This document shows positions 42,380 through 50,782 of a stretch of DNA of 64,000 nt, piece by piece. Positions within the stretch are counted from its first letter, which is position 1. Each line of letters begins with the position of its first letter. Source of the DNA: Natrinema salsiterrestre. GTDB lineage: Archaea > Halobacteriota > Halobacteria > Halobacteriales > Natrialbaceae. Location: NCBI RefSeq assembly GCF_029502005.1, contig NZ_JAMQOT010000011.1, forward strand, positions 49,434 to 113,433, read 5' to 3'. The notes beneath the pieces are model-generated. The model did no database searches and had not been told where the DNA came from. It saw only the letters and a program-made list of their open reading frames with translations. The translations under genes and the position numbers were made by a program.

Positions 42380-42871
42380 TTAGAAGTGGACGTCTGCGGG
42401 CACGATCCAGAGCTCCTCGCGCTCCTCCAGCACTCGATCCAGCTGCTCACGGTGGCGAATACCGTTCGCGTATTCGTTGTACAGGAAGATCGTTGGCCCG
42501 TCGTAGGCGCCCACCTGGTGGAACGCGTGCCGAGCGAGATCTTCGTCGCGCATAATCTCCTCGTCGGAGAGTTCGTCGAGTGCCTCCTTCACCCGCTCGA
42601 GGTTGCGCTCGAACTCCTCTTTCGTCGCCTCCCAGCCCCGTTCGAGCAGGTCTTGGCCGTCATCGGAATCGACGGGCACCGCGGTCGGGAGATCTCCCCA
42701 TCGCGCCTTCCCCGCAACGGACGTGTTCTCCTCGTCGAAAGTCACGTGATAGTCGAAGACGGCGCCGGCGTGTGGGTCAGCACCAACTAGGCGGTCGAAC
42801 ACCGTCTTTCCGGTGGCCAATGCGTCGTCGTGGGTCGATGCCTCTACGAGGGCGTAAATCACCATATGCAT
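42380..42871 (-). CDS. Conserved haloarchaeal plasmid protein
   Basis: MHMVIYALVEASTHDDALAT starts at 42871 (ATG 42865 is possible). 163 residues, alpha/beta, with AVFDYHVTFDEENTSVAGKA and GAYDGPTIFLYNEYANGIRH. I know this type from haloarchaeal plasmids without a function. It is coupled to the zinc-ribbon gene downstream. Confidence 0.6.
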   Translation of the reverse strand: MHMVIYALVEASTHDDALATGKTVFDRLVGADPHAGAVFDYHVTFDEENTSVAGKARWGDLPTAVPVDSDDGQDLLERGWEATKEEFERNLERVKEALDELSDEEIMRDEDLARHAFHQVGAYDGPTIFLYNEYANGIRHREQLDRVLEEREELWIVPADVHF

Positions 42872-42926
42872 CTCGAACACCTCGAAACGCCGACGCACCG
42901 GAGTGATTGCTCGTTCGCTCCTGCTG

Positions 42927-42957
42927 CGCCGGCACCCATCGCCGGCGCTCGAAAAAC
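42927..42957 (-). repeat. T-tract/stem-loop element, copy j
   Basis: GCGCCGGCACCCATCGCCGGCGC followed by TCGAAAAAC: a long GC stem, 56 bases before the gene at 42871. Confidence 0.6.
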
Positions 42958-42977
42958 CCTCATCTTGCGGTCGATTC

Positions 42978-43400
42978 TTAGAATTCGTTCGTTCGCTCGA
43001 CTGTGATGGTCAGGTTCCCGGACTCGTAGGCAGCTTCGAAGTCGACGGTGAACGCATCCGAGTCGTACGCGGTGTAGTAGGCGCGGTGACGCTTGAGCGA
43101 GCCGGTCGCCTTGAAGTGGAAGAACGCAGCCGCCGTGTAGGGCTTGCTCTGGGTCTCGATTTGCGTTTCGACAGACGCCGGAAGTGCGATCTGTGGCGTG
43201 TCGGTGTCAATACTCGTAGCGAACTCCCTCGCCTCCTCGACGGTCGCTTGCGAGTGTGCTGGTGTCTCGCCAGTGAGCACGTTCACCGGGGTTTCCGTGT
43301 CGTCGGTGAACAGGACATCTTCGAACGTGTGCGTCTCGAGCATCGCGTCGGGGTCCAACTCACAGTCGTGAAACGGATCGTCGTCTGCGTGTGTGGTCAT
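42978..43400 (-). CDS. Hypothetical acidic plasmid protein
   Basis: 140 residues. An acidic N-terminus precedes EEAREFATSIDTDTPQIALP and a beta-rich end (AFFHFKATGSLKRHRAYYTA, FEAAYESGNLTITVERTNEF). Not recognised. First gene of the small-gene group, behind stem-loop copy k. Confidence 0.58.
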   Translation of the reverse strand: MTTHADDDPFHDCELDPDAMLETHTFEDVLFTDDTETPVNVLTGETPAHSQATVEEAREFATSIDTDTPQIALPASVETQIETQSKPYTAAAFFHFKATGSLKRHRAYYTAYDSDAFTVDFEAAYESGNLTITVERTNEF

Positions 43401-43417
43401 CGGATCACGAGCCCACG

Positions 43418-43451
43418 GCGGGGCTCACCCATTCGTAGCCCCTGGAAAAAC
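43418..43451 (-). repeat. T-tract/stem-loop element, copy k
   Basis: GGGGCT pairs with AGCCCC around CACCCATTCGT, followed by TGGAAAAAC, 18 bases before the gene at 43400. Confidence 0.6.
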
Positions 43452-43605
43452 AGCACCTGCCACGAAGCAAATCACCTCTGTAGCTTCCGCTCCTTGAAGA
43501 TGGAGGAGACGACTACCGGCGTCTGATCGTCATCATATGTGACTACTGGAGCTGACTTCCGAAAAATACCGATCGTGAACAGTGTTTTCTGTTCTTCGAC
43601 GCGAT

Positions 43606-45984
43606 TCAGGCGTCGAAGAACCGGTCGGGCGTCATCCGCGATAGGCGCATCGCATTCCCGGTCACGCCGAGACTCATCCCCATGTCGCCGACCACGACCG
43701 CCAGCGCGACGCTCACCAGTCCCAGCGGGACGCCGAGTGCAAGCAGGGCCTTCACGCCGAGGCTCGACCAGATGTTCTGGCGTATCACGCCGTTCGCCGT
43801 GTGCGACAGCCCGTAGAGATACGGCAGCTTGCCGATGTCGTCGCCCATCAGCGCGATGTCGGCGGTCTCGATTGCGGTGTCCGTTCCGGCCGCGCCCATC
43901 GCGATGCCGATCTCAGCGGTCGCCAGCGCGGGCGCGTCGTTGATGCCGTCGCCGACCATCGCCACGTCGCCGTACTCCGCCTGTAACGCCTCCACGGCAT
44001 CGACCTTCTCGTCGGGCAATAGTTCTGCGCGATACTCGTCGACGCCGACCTGTTCGGCGATCGCACGGGCCGTCCCCTCGTTGTCGCCGGTCAGCATCAC
44101 GACGTGCGCGACGCCGAGTTCGTGCAGCCGTGCGACCGCCCGTTCGGCGGCCGGCCGCACCTCGTCGGCGATGGCGATAATGCCGATCAATTCGGTATCC
44201 GTGCCGACGAGGACGACCGTCTTCCCTTCATTCTCGAACCGCGAGATCGCGCCGTCCTCGAGGTCGGCACAGTCCTCGCGCTCGCACTGCTCGTGGGCCA
44301 CTTCGGCGACTGCGCCGCCGTCGGCACGGAGGTGGGCGTGCGACAGGTCGAAGCCCAACTCCTCGAAGAGGGCGGGCTTGCCTGCATAGTACGTCTCGCC
44401 GTCGATGTCTGCGCTGATCCCCTTCCCGGTGATGCTCTCGAATTTCTCGATACTCGGCACGTCATCGCCGGCATCCTTCTCGGCGCGTTCGAGTATCGCC
44501 TCGGCGATTGGGTGTTCGCTTCGCTGCTCGAGTGCAGCCGTGTGCCGGAGTACCGTCTCGTCGTTCGTACCGCCAAGCGCTACGACATCCGTGACGGCGA
44601 GTTCACCCTTGGTGAGGGTGCCAGTCTTGTCGAGGGCGATGGCGTCGACGTCGCCCATCGCTTCGAGGTGGTTGCCGCCTTTGATGAGGACACCGTTCTT
44701 GGCGGCGCTGGTGATCCCCGACACCACGGAGACTGGCGTCGAGATGACAAACGCACACGGGCAGGCGATCACCAGCAGAGTGAGCCCCCGAATGAACCAC
44801 GCCTGCCAGTTACCAGTGAAGGTATGTGAGAAGCCGGCGAGACCGAGGGTTGCACCCCCGTTGATGAGCAGCGGCGGGAGCGCGGCGGTCAGAATCGCAA
44901 AGGCAACGACTACCGGCGTGTAGTAGCCCGCGAACCGGTCGACGAACTGCTCCTTCTCGGTCTTTTGCTCCTGTGCGCCCTGCACCATTTCGATGATCTG
45001 TGAGAGCGTCGATTCCGAGGCGGGGGCAGTAGCCTCAAATTCGAGGTAGCCCTCTTCGTTGATGCTGCCGGCGTACATCTCGTCTCCCATCGTCTTGTCG
45101 ACGGGCACGCTCTCACCGGTGATGGGGGACTCGTCGACCGCACTTCCGCCGTCGACGACGGTGCCGTCGAGCGGAATCTTGTCGCCGGGGCGGACGATGA
45201 CTGTCTCCCCGACCTCGACCTCGTCGGCGGGGATCGTCACCTCCTCGCCGTCGCGGCGGACGGTGGCCTCGTCGGGCGACAGTTCCATCAGCTCGCGCAG
45301 GGAGTTCCGTGCCCTGTCCATCGCGTAGTTCTCGAGGATTTCGGCAGTGCTGAACAAAACAGCCAGCGTCGCCGCCTCGACAAAGTAGCCGATGCCGGTC
45401 GCGGCGATAATCGCCGTCCCCATCAGCAGGTCGATATCGAGACTCAGGTTCTTCGCCGAGTAGTACCCGCCGCGAACAACCGGGACGCCGCTGGCGACGG
45501 TTGCCACGAGGAAGAGTACGTCCGCAATGTGAAGCGGGTAGTTGAGGACACTTGCGATGGCGATGTTTTGTCCTGCGAGGAGGAATTCGAAGAAGAGCCC
45601 GACGGTGAGGAACGCCGCTCCAATCCACGTCTTCTTCGCTCGCGGGCTCGTCCACACCTCTGACGGGGGAGCAATCTCCATCCCGCCCTCCGATGTCTCT
45701 TCGGTGTTGTGTCCACCGTTGACGACCTCGTACCCTGCGTTCTCGATTGCCTGAACAACCTCCGCCTCGGTCGTGCGGTCGGAATCGTAGGTGACGCTGG
45801 CTGTCCCGGTGGTCGGTTGGAGCGTGGCGTCGACGACACCGTCGACGCGCTGGAGGCTCTTGTCCACTTTCTGGGCGCACGACGGACAGTCCATATCGGG
45901 GACGGTGAGGCGGGCGGTCAGCTCCCGTCGCTGCCCGCCGCCGCTCGCTGGCCCCGCTGTATCCGCATCCGGGTTCTCTGTCAT
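43606..45984 (-). CDS. Zn/Cd/Pb P1B-2-type ATPase
   Basis: 792 residues. An N-terminal HMA domain has DMDCPSCAQKVDKSLQRVDG. The membrane motif is ACPCAFVISTPVSVVSG, with the CPCxxxx(S/T)xP of P1B-2 zinc/cadmium/lead pumps. Phosphorylation DKTGTLTKGEL, SEHPIAEAIL, and GDGINDAPALATAEIG are intact. A Cys-rich insert in the nucleotide-binding part (HEQCEREDCADLEDG) may sense or bind metal. It lies 60 bp downstream of a Bat-type regulator on the same strand and exports divalent metals across the membrane. Confidence 0.92.
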   Translation of the reverse strand: MTENPDADTAGPASGGGQRRELTARLTVPDMDCPSCAQKVDKSLQRVDGVVDATLQPTTGTASVTYDSDRTTEAEVVQAIENAGYEVVNGGHNTEETSEGGMEIAPPSEVWTSPRAKKTWIGAAFLTVGLFFEFLLAGQNIAIASVLNYPLHIADVLFLVATVASGVPVVRGGYYSAKNLSLDIDLLMGTAIIAATGIGYFVEAATLAVLFSTAEILENYAMDRARNSLRELMELSPDEATVRRDGEEVTIPADEVEVGETVIVRPGDKIPLDGTVVDGGSAVDESPITGESVPVDKTMGDEMYAGSINEEGYLEFEATAPASESTLSQIIEMVQGAQEQKTEKEQFVDRFAGYYTPVVVAFAILTAALPPLLINGGATLGLAGFSHTFTGNWQAWFIRGLTLLVIACPCAFVISTPVSVVSGITSAAKNGVLIKGGNHLEAMGDVDAIALDKTGTLTKGELAVTDVVALGGTNDETVLRHTAALEQRSEHPIAEAILERAEKDAGDDVPSIEKFESITGKGISADIDGETYYAGKPALFEELGFDLSHAHLRADGGAVAEVAHEQCEREDCADLEDGAISRFENEGKTVVLVGTDTELIGIIAIADEVRPAAERAVARLHELGVAHVVMLTGDNEGTARAIAEQVGVDEYRAELLPDEKVDAVEALQAEYGDVAMVGDGINDAPALATAEIGIAMGAAGTDTAIETADIALMGDDIGKLPYLYGLSHTANGVIRQNIWSSLGVKALLALGVPLGLVSVALAVVVGDMGMSLGVTGNAMRLSRMTPDRFFDA

Positions 45985-46044
45985 CGCTTTAGGTTAGGAG
46001 CGGGCGTTCGATATGTCTTTGTTGGAATATTCCAAATTCGTGCG

Positions 46045-46794
46045 TTAGCGCGATGCCAGCCGTTCTTCTGCTACCCGCTCGCCGGCGACGTGCTGCTTCG
46101 CCAACTGTTCTTCCGCCCGGCGGAGTCGGTAGGTAAGTGTCGACCGCGGCACGTCGAGATGCTCGGCGAGCTCGCCGACGTCGACCTCGCGGGGTGACTC
46201 GTAGTAGCCGTGTTCGACCGCGGCCTGGAGTGCGGCCTCCTGGGCTGGCGGGAGGCCGCTCGGTTTCCCGTCGCGTCCCCCAGCTCCTGTTGTCGTGTCC
46301 GCTGTGCGGAGCATCTCCATCTGGGCGCATTCCCCGACGGCAACCCCGAGGGAATCGAAGAACGCCGCCACATCGCCCTCGCCGGAGTGAATGAGCCGCC
46401 ACGTGTAGTGGCGCCCCTCGTGACGGGTCTCGAATAAGACGCCGTCGCCGAGGTGATCGCGAGCGATGTGGGGAACTGAGGCGCAGGTGGGAGTGCGCTC
46501 CCAGTCGGAGTAAAGGATGAGCGTGTCGTCCGTGCGGTCGAGGACACGGGTGGTCTGGGTTGCGCCGCAGTCCTCGGTGGCGAGACAGTCGGCGTAGTAG
46601 TCGCTGTTGCGAAACGCGTCCTCGATGGCGTCGAGTGCGTCCGGAGTGCCGGTGGCATGGTCGACTCGCCAGAGCTGGTCGGCAGTGGCGTGCAGCGAGA
46701 GTGAGCGGACGCGAGCGTCGGGGTGGTCTGCGAGGGCGTCCGCCACCCGGTTGCAGCCGGGCTCGTATTCGAGAGCGAAGACGAGTTCGCGCAT
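46045..46794 (-). CDS. Bat-type HTH-10 transcription regulator
   Basis: MRELVFALEYEPGCNRVADA starts at 46794; 249 residues. The C-terminus LPPAQEAALQAAVEHGYYES, then REVDVGELAEHLDVPRSTLT and YRLRRAEEQL is the HTH-10 domain of bacterio-opsin-activator-like regulators. The N-terminal half has Cys residues (DCLATEDCGAT, CASVPHIARDH) that could bind metal. It immediately precedes the zinc/cadmium ATPase gene and probably controls it. Confidence 0.85.
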   Translation of the reverse strand: MRELVFALEYEPGCNRVADALADHPDARVRSLSLHATADQLWRVDHATGTPDALDAIEDAFRNSDYYADCLATEDCGATQTTRVLDRTDDTLILYSDWERTPTCASVPHIARDHLGDGVLFETRHEGRHYTWRLIHSGEGDVAAFFDSLGVAVGECAQMEMLRTADTTTGAGGRDGKPSGLPPAQEAALQAAVEHGYYESPREVDVGELAEHLDVPRSTLTYRLRRAEEQLAKQHVAGERVAEERLASR

Positions 46795-46855
46795 ACCCCG
46801 ACTAAGGCCTGCTACGACATAACCCATGGCCTGCAGCGTTGTCGACTAGTGGACC

Positions 46856-47140
46856 TCAGATTACGTCGTCAGGGTCGTGGACTTCCTGCATTCGTTGCGC
46901 TTCGGTCGCGTATTGCTCTTGGAGGCCGGGGTCATCGACTATGCCAAGATTGCCGGGTTCAGCATCGACTGCTGCTGTCGTGTCTCGGACGTCGGTGAAG
47001 GACGTGAGTGCGCGTTCCTTCCGATAGTACTGTTCTCCATCGGGTGTTGCGTAGGTGAGGATGATCAGGTTCTGCTCGTCATCGGAGTACGTCCGTTCGA
47101 CAAGCCAAACACGAACGTCATCTTCAGACTGATTTGCCAT
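46856..47140 (-). CDS. Hypothetical small haloarchaeal protein
   Basis: MANQSEDDVRVWLVERTYSD starts at 47140; 94 residues. NLIILTYATPDGEQYYRKER is a beta pattern, followed by an acidic helical tail. Not recognised. It is the last gene of the minus-strand group below the DUF6735-like gene. Confidence 0.6.
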   Translation of the reverse strand: MANQSEDDVRVWLVERTYSDDEQNLIILTYATPDGEQYYRKERALTSFTDVRDTTAAVDAEPGNLGIVDDPGLQEQYATEAQRMQEVHDPDDVI

Positions 47141-47177
47141 ACTTAGACGTCCCCCGATATCCACTAAGGGATTGGTG

Positions 47178-47840
47178 TTACGGCTTGCTGAGACTCGCCT
47201 TCTCGAAGGGAGATTCACCAGTCGGGATGAGCAGCTCCTGTCGGTCTCCGACTCGCTCGGCCAGCTTCCGTTTCAGGTACTGCCTCGCCGTCGACGGCGT
47301 GAAGACGCCCTTGTCGAGCATATCGCCAACGACGTCTTTGAGGGCCGCGAACTGTCCCTGTAGGTGGCCGTCGCCGACCGGCTCGCCGTCGTACCAGCGC
47401 ACCGTCGCGAGCGCGCCGTTCCCGACCGTCTCTCCCTGTTCGACTGTCTCCGAATCGTACTGCAGGCCGAACCACAGCGTCCGGTAGGCGGTCACCTCGA
47501 AGGTCGGCGACACCACGAAGAACGCCTCGTGGTGAAGGTAGTCCAGGTGGTCGGCGACGATCTCGTCGAGGGTGAGCCCGGTGGCGCGGAGCTTCGGCTC
47601 GACGACCGTCGACGGTCGATCCTCGTCAGCGAGGTAGCCGTCGACGGCTTCTGCCTCGAGGCCATCGGCAAGCTCTGCGAGGAGCTGTTTCGCCCACTTG
47701 GAGTCGGTGTCGTCGCCACCGAACGGTGTTTCGGCCGAGATTCGGTGCTTGAGCTTGAGATTCGCAGCGCCCCAATGAGAGTAGTGGAGCGTGTACTGTC
47801 CGTCCGTGCGTTCGTACGCAACAAGTGCGCGGTGGCCCAT
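47178..47840 (-). CDS. DUF6735-like protein
   Basis: 220 residues. MGHRALVAYERTDGQYTLHY with SHWGAANLKLKHRISAETPF is the conserved start of DUF6735 proteins as I recall them. YLHHEAFFVVSPTFEVTAYR and TARQYLKRKLAERVGDRQEL follow. These are widespread on haloarchaeal plasmids and of unknown role. Stem-loop copy l lies 37 bases upstream. Confidence 0.75.
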   Translation of the reverse strand: MGHRALVAYERTDGQYTLHYSHWGAANLKLKHRISAETPFGGDDTDSKWAKQLLAELADGLEAEAVDGYLADEDRPSTVVEPKLRATGLTLDEIVADHLDYLHHEAFFVVSPTFEVTAYRTLWFGLQYDSETVEQGETVGNGALATVRWYDGEPVGDGHLQGQFAALKDVVGDMLDKGVFTPSTARQYLKRKLAERVGDRQELLIPTGESPFEKASLSKP

Positions 47841-47876
47841 TGAACAATCACCTCACGGGGCGACCGCGACTGGATC

Positions 47877-47906
47877 GCCCCGCACCCCTCCCGGGGGACG
47901 AACAAC
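47877..47906 (-). repeat. T-tract/stem-loop element, copy l
   Basis: GCCCCGCACCCCTCCCGGGGG followed by ACGAACAAC, a weakened A-tract. Confidence 0.5.
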
Positions 47907-47907
47907 G

Positions 47908-48288
47908 CTACTCGTCGATCGGGTCGAGGGAACTGAGGTCCGCGTGGAGGACTTCGCCGTCGCGAACGACGTACCGCTTGGCCAGGACTGGGAAGCGGCA
48001 CTTGGTGAACCCCGCCGTCTGGATATCGAGTTCTTCGTCAGCTTCGAGGTGGTCGGCGAGTTCTCGCAGGAATTCGTGGGTCACGATGCCACCCTCGTAG
48101 TCCGGGAGGCCGTTCTCCCGCGCCTCGTACACCTCGAAATCATCGTACCCCCAGATGGTGAGCTCTCCGTCTTCGGTAACCTCCCAGTCGAGCGTCCCGA
48201 AACAGTAGCTCTCACAGAGCTCGCGGACTGCCTGCGGATCCGATACGATCGCGCCGGTCGATGTCGTCGCAGCTTGCAGTGTCGCCAT
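47908..48288 (-). CDS. Conserved haloarchaeal plasmid protein
   Basis: 126 residues. VRELCESYCFGTLDWEVTED, then YEGGIVTHEFLRELADHLEA and QTAGFTKCRFPVLAKRYVVR make a compact alpha/beta protein. It stands in the group 48288 to 47178 with stem-loop elements before each gene. Function unknown. Confidence 0.62.
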   Translation of the reverse strand: MATLQAATTSTGAIVSDPQAVRELCESYCFGTLDWEVTEDGELTIWGYDDFEVYEARENGLPDYEGGIVTHEFLRELADHLEADEELDIQTAGFTKCRFPVLAKRYVVRDGEVLHADLSSLDPIDE

Positions 48289-48307
48289 GTCTGGACCTCT
48301 CGGGGTC

Positions 48308-48338
48308 GCCCCCGCACCCCTGTCGGGGGCGATAAACC
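48308..48338 (-). repeat. T-tract/stem-loop element, copy m
   Basis: GCCCCCGCACCCCTGTCGGGGGC followed by GATAAACC, 20 bases before the gene at 48288. Confidence 0.55.
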
Positions 48339-48379
48339 GACGCGAGAGGTGCCTCCCGAGGCGTGGCCGGCGACGCCAG

Positions 48380-48610
48380 TTAGGAGTCTGCGTGGGCGTC
48401 CGCCCCGGCTCCGTCGCCCGGCCGCGTGAGAAGGCTCACCTCTTCCAGGAGGTCTCTCGCGGTCTCGACTCGCTCTCGATCCGCGTCGTCTAATCGGTCG
48501 ACGTCGAGTCGGTTGAGATTGCTGAGTATACGATGCATCCGGTGGCCCTGTTTGAACTCTTGCTCCATCGGAAGCGCCTCACCGCTCGCCGGCGCGGAAA
48601 GACTCGCCAT
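48380..48610 (-). CDS. Small helical acidic protein
   Basis: 76 residues, mostly one or two helices (RMHRILSNLNRLDVDRLDDA, ADRERVETARDLLEEVSLLT). It starts 36 bp from inverted repeat copy 7. Not recognised. Confidence 0.5.
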   Translation of the reverse strand: MASLSAPASGEALPMEQEFKQGHRMHRILSNLNRLDVDRLDDADRERVETARDLLEEVSLLTRPGDGAGADAHADS

Positions 48611-48645
48611 CGAGACTGGCGTCGGGCTTGCAGGAGCTCGCGACC

Positions 48646-48687
48646 TTAACCAACGAACCTCGACGATACTCGCAGGCTGTTGGTTAA
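48646..48687. repeat. Long-spaced inverted repeat, copy 7
   Basis: TTAACCAACG (48646-48655) and TGTTGGTTAA (48678-48687), one mismatch in the left arm, between the genes at 48610 and 48707. Confidence 0.85.
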
Positions 48688-48706
48688 TCGACGGCCAGCA
48701 CTGGCC

Positions 48707-49588
48707 CTACTCGAGACTGGGGCCGTAGCGAGCCAAGCCACACACCCGGCACTCCCAGATCGGTTGCCCCGTCCACGCCTCATCCGGGACCGACTCGTGG
48801 GTCTTGAACCGATGGTCGGTCGCCCGTCCACAGTTTTGACAGTCGAGTTCCTGAGCCGTCGGTACCGACGACACCTGGCGATCAGCTGCAGCCTCGCCAG
48901 TAGATTCGGTCAGCACCATCGCTGGAACCAGCCACACCGCGTCGTCGGCGTCGTCGAGGACAGCGTCGAGACGCGACGCGTCGCGGATGCCGTCCCCACG
49001 CTGGTCGTAGAGCCGCGTCGGGGCCTGTTCCTGACGCTCCGACACTTCCTGCCCGTGCCACCCAGTCCGGTCACGGGCGGCACTGAGAAGCCGCTCACCC
49101 TCCTCTGACGACACCTGTACCGCGTCGGGAAGTGAGGGCCATTGCTCGACCAGCTGGCACGCCGGCACCTCATCGAGATCGTAGATGAGGGTGTAGTCGT
49201 CGACGGCCGGCTCCGCCTTGTTGGCGGTGAGGAGGTTCGCCGCGGCGCCGCCCTTCGCGACAGCGCCGTAGAACGTGGACGACTCGACGACCAGATGGAC
49301 GATTCCGAGGAGCGTTGCCTCTGTCGACTCGTCCCTGCTGTTTGCTTCATCGTCGAGATGGTTGGTGAGACAGAATCGACATTTCGTCTGTTCAGCCGGG
49401 ATCGACGCGCTACAGGACCGACACTCTCCGCTGACGGCTGTTGGTTCGTTGGGGTAGCCTCCCGTGCTCGTTGCAACGCGTTGTCGCTGGGGGTCGCTGT
49501 CACAGCTCTCGGTGAGCTTCTCGTCCGGAATGTGGGACGCCTCGCCGGTCGGCCGCAGTTCCTCGAAGTCAGAATATCGGTTGTACAT
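48707..49588 (-). CDS. Two-zinc-ribbon haloarchaeal plasmid protein
   Basis: 293 residues. An N-terminal zinc ribbon has GECRSCSASIPAEQTKCRFC, and a C-terminal one has LDCQNCGRATDHRF with WECRVCGLARYG. The start MYNRYSDFEELRPTGEASHI is highly recognisable; relatives are often labelled biosurfactant protein 1, a name without known support. The middle is an alpha/beta region (LLGIVHLVVESSTFYGAVAK). Probably a nucleic-acid-binding or regulatory protein. It diverges from the wHTH gene at 49725. Confidence 0.7.
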   Translation of the reverse strand: MYNRYSDFEELRPTGEASHIPDEKLTESCDSDPQRQRVATSTGGYPNEPTAVSGECRSCSASIPAEQTKCRFCLTNHLDDEANSRDESTEATLLGIVHLVVESSTFYGAVAKGGAAANLLTANKAEPAVDDYTLIYDLDEVPACQLVEQWPSLPDAVQVSSEEGERLLSAARDRTGWHGQEVSERQEQAPTRLYDQRGDGIRDASRLDAVLDDADDAVWLVPAMVLTESTGEAAADRQVSSVPTAQELDCQNCGRATDHRFKTHESVPDEAWTGQPIWECRVCGLARYGPSLE

Positions 49589-49724
49589 CGATTGGCTCGT
49601 AGGTTCTGCCGTGATGGTATTTCAACGTCAGGGTGATCGTACTCTCGATTCCTTCTTGATTATACGCGAAGACACAAACATATATGGGAGTAGGGCGAGA
49701 ACACTGGTGCTAGAGGTGCCCAGC

Positions 49725-50276
49725 ATGTCCGACTCCTCGCGAGATGGGGTCCAGTCGTGGACCGAGTCGATGAGCGCTCGTGAACGTATTCGGGCGGTCG
49801 CCGAGACGCTTCGTGAACCCCGTTCAGTTAACTGGATCAGCGAGCAGGCCGACGCCGCTTGGAGCACGACCAACGAGGAACTCCAGGCGCTCGTCGAGCA
49901 GGGGCAGCTGCGCCGCGTCGAGGCCGGCGAGACCACGCGCTATCAGCCGGACTTCACGCGACTGCTCTTCGAGGAGATCCGCACGCTCATCGAGGAGAAC
50001 ACGCGCGAGGAGCTGCGGAACGAGTTGGCCGCAATCACCGAGGAGATCGAGGCGTGGCAGGCGACCTACGACGTCGAGACGTGGGAGGATCTCGAACAGT
50101 CGCTCGCCGACGGCGACCTTGCAAGTGACGCGCTTCGCGACCGTCGCGACGTCATCGCGTTCTGGCGCGAGAACGAGGAAGATCGCCGACTCATCAAGCA
50201 CGCACTAGAACTCTACTCCGACGTCGAAGCTGCTCGCAAACAGATGACCGACATGGCCGACCACGCCACAAGCTAA
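49725..50276 (+). CDS. Winged-helix protein (DUF7342-like)
   Basis: ATG 49725 (MSDSSRDGVQSWTESMSARE) gives 183 residues. RSVNWISEQADAAWSTTNEE then LQALVEQGQLRRVEAGETTR is a winged helix, and the rest is a long coiled coil (RTLIEENTREELRNELAAIT). This is a common haloarchaeal plasmid family (DUF7342 from memory). A TATA-like ACATATATGG lies near 49676-49685. It is 17 bp upstream of the next gene and may be its antitoxin or regulator. Confidence 0.75.
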   Translation: MSDSSRDGVQSWTESMSARERIRAVAETLREPRSVNWISEQADAAWSTTNEELQALVEQGQLRRVEAGETTRYQPDFTRLLFEEIRTLIEENTREELRNELAAITEEIEAWQATYDVETWEDLEQSLADGDLASDALRDRRDVIAFWRENEEDRRLIKHALELYSDVEAARKQMTDMADHATS

Positions 50277-50293
50277 TCCCCTCTTCACACAGA

Positions 50294-50782
50294 ATGCTCT
50301 TTCTTGCCGGTCGCGATCGATATACACAGCGGACTCTCCTTCGAGACGTCCACGACAGATTGACGAATCAGCCTGGGTGTGGGGACGTGCGCTATCGCCC
50401 GTCTCGACGACGGCCTCGGTACGTTATCGCGGATGTCGACCCGACACCGTTCCTGAGTAACTCCTACGACACGGAGACCGCACGACTGGAGATTCGTTTC
50501 TGGTACCCCGCCGGCGTCGACCACGAATACTACCGCATCAACTGGGTCGAACCGGACCGGAACCTGATGCTCGGCTTCCACCAGGACGCCGACCATCCGG
50601 ACCTCGGGCCCTGTCACATCCAACTAAACTACGAAGACACGCCCCTCGACCGGCATAGTGCGACGTTTCTCGATGCGCACCCACTCGCCGCCCTCGATGA
50701 CCGACTGCAGCAGTTCCCGCCTGCGCTAGATGCGATTCACTGGGAGAATGGGACGCCCTCGCTCCCTACCTGGCCGGTCTAG
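50294..50782 (+). CDS. Partner of the wHTH protein, possible toxin
   Basis: 162 residues, basic in its first 45 and beta-rich after. RLEIRFWYPAGVDHEYYRIN, WVEPDRNLMLGFHQDADHPD and LGPCHIQLNYEDT recall DUF6516-like toxins, but the match is by eye. It always follows the wHTH gene in my recollection of haloarchaeal plasmids. Its stop overlaps the tfb stop on the other strand by 4 bp. Confidence 0.55.
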   Translation: MLFLAGRDRYTQRTLLRDVHDRLTNQPGCGDVRYRPSRRRPRYVIADVDPTPFLSNSYDTETARLEIRFWYPAGVDHEYYRINWVEPDRNLMLGFHQDADHPDLGPCHIQLNYEDTPLDRHSATFLDAHPLAALDDRLQQFPPALDAIHWENGTPSLPTWPV

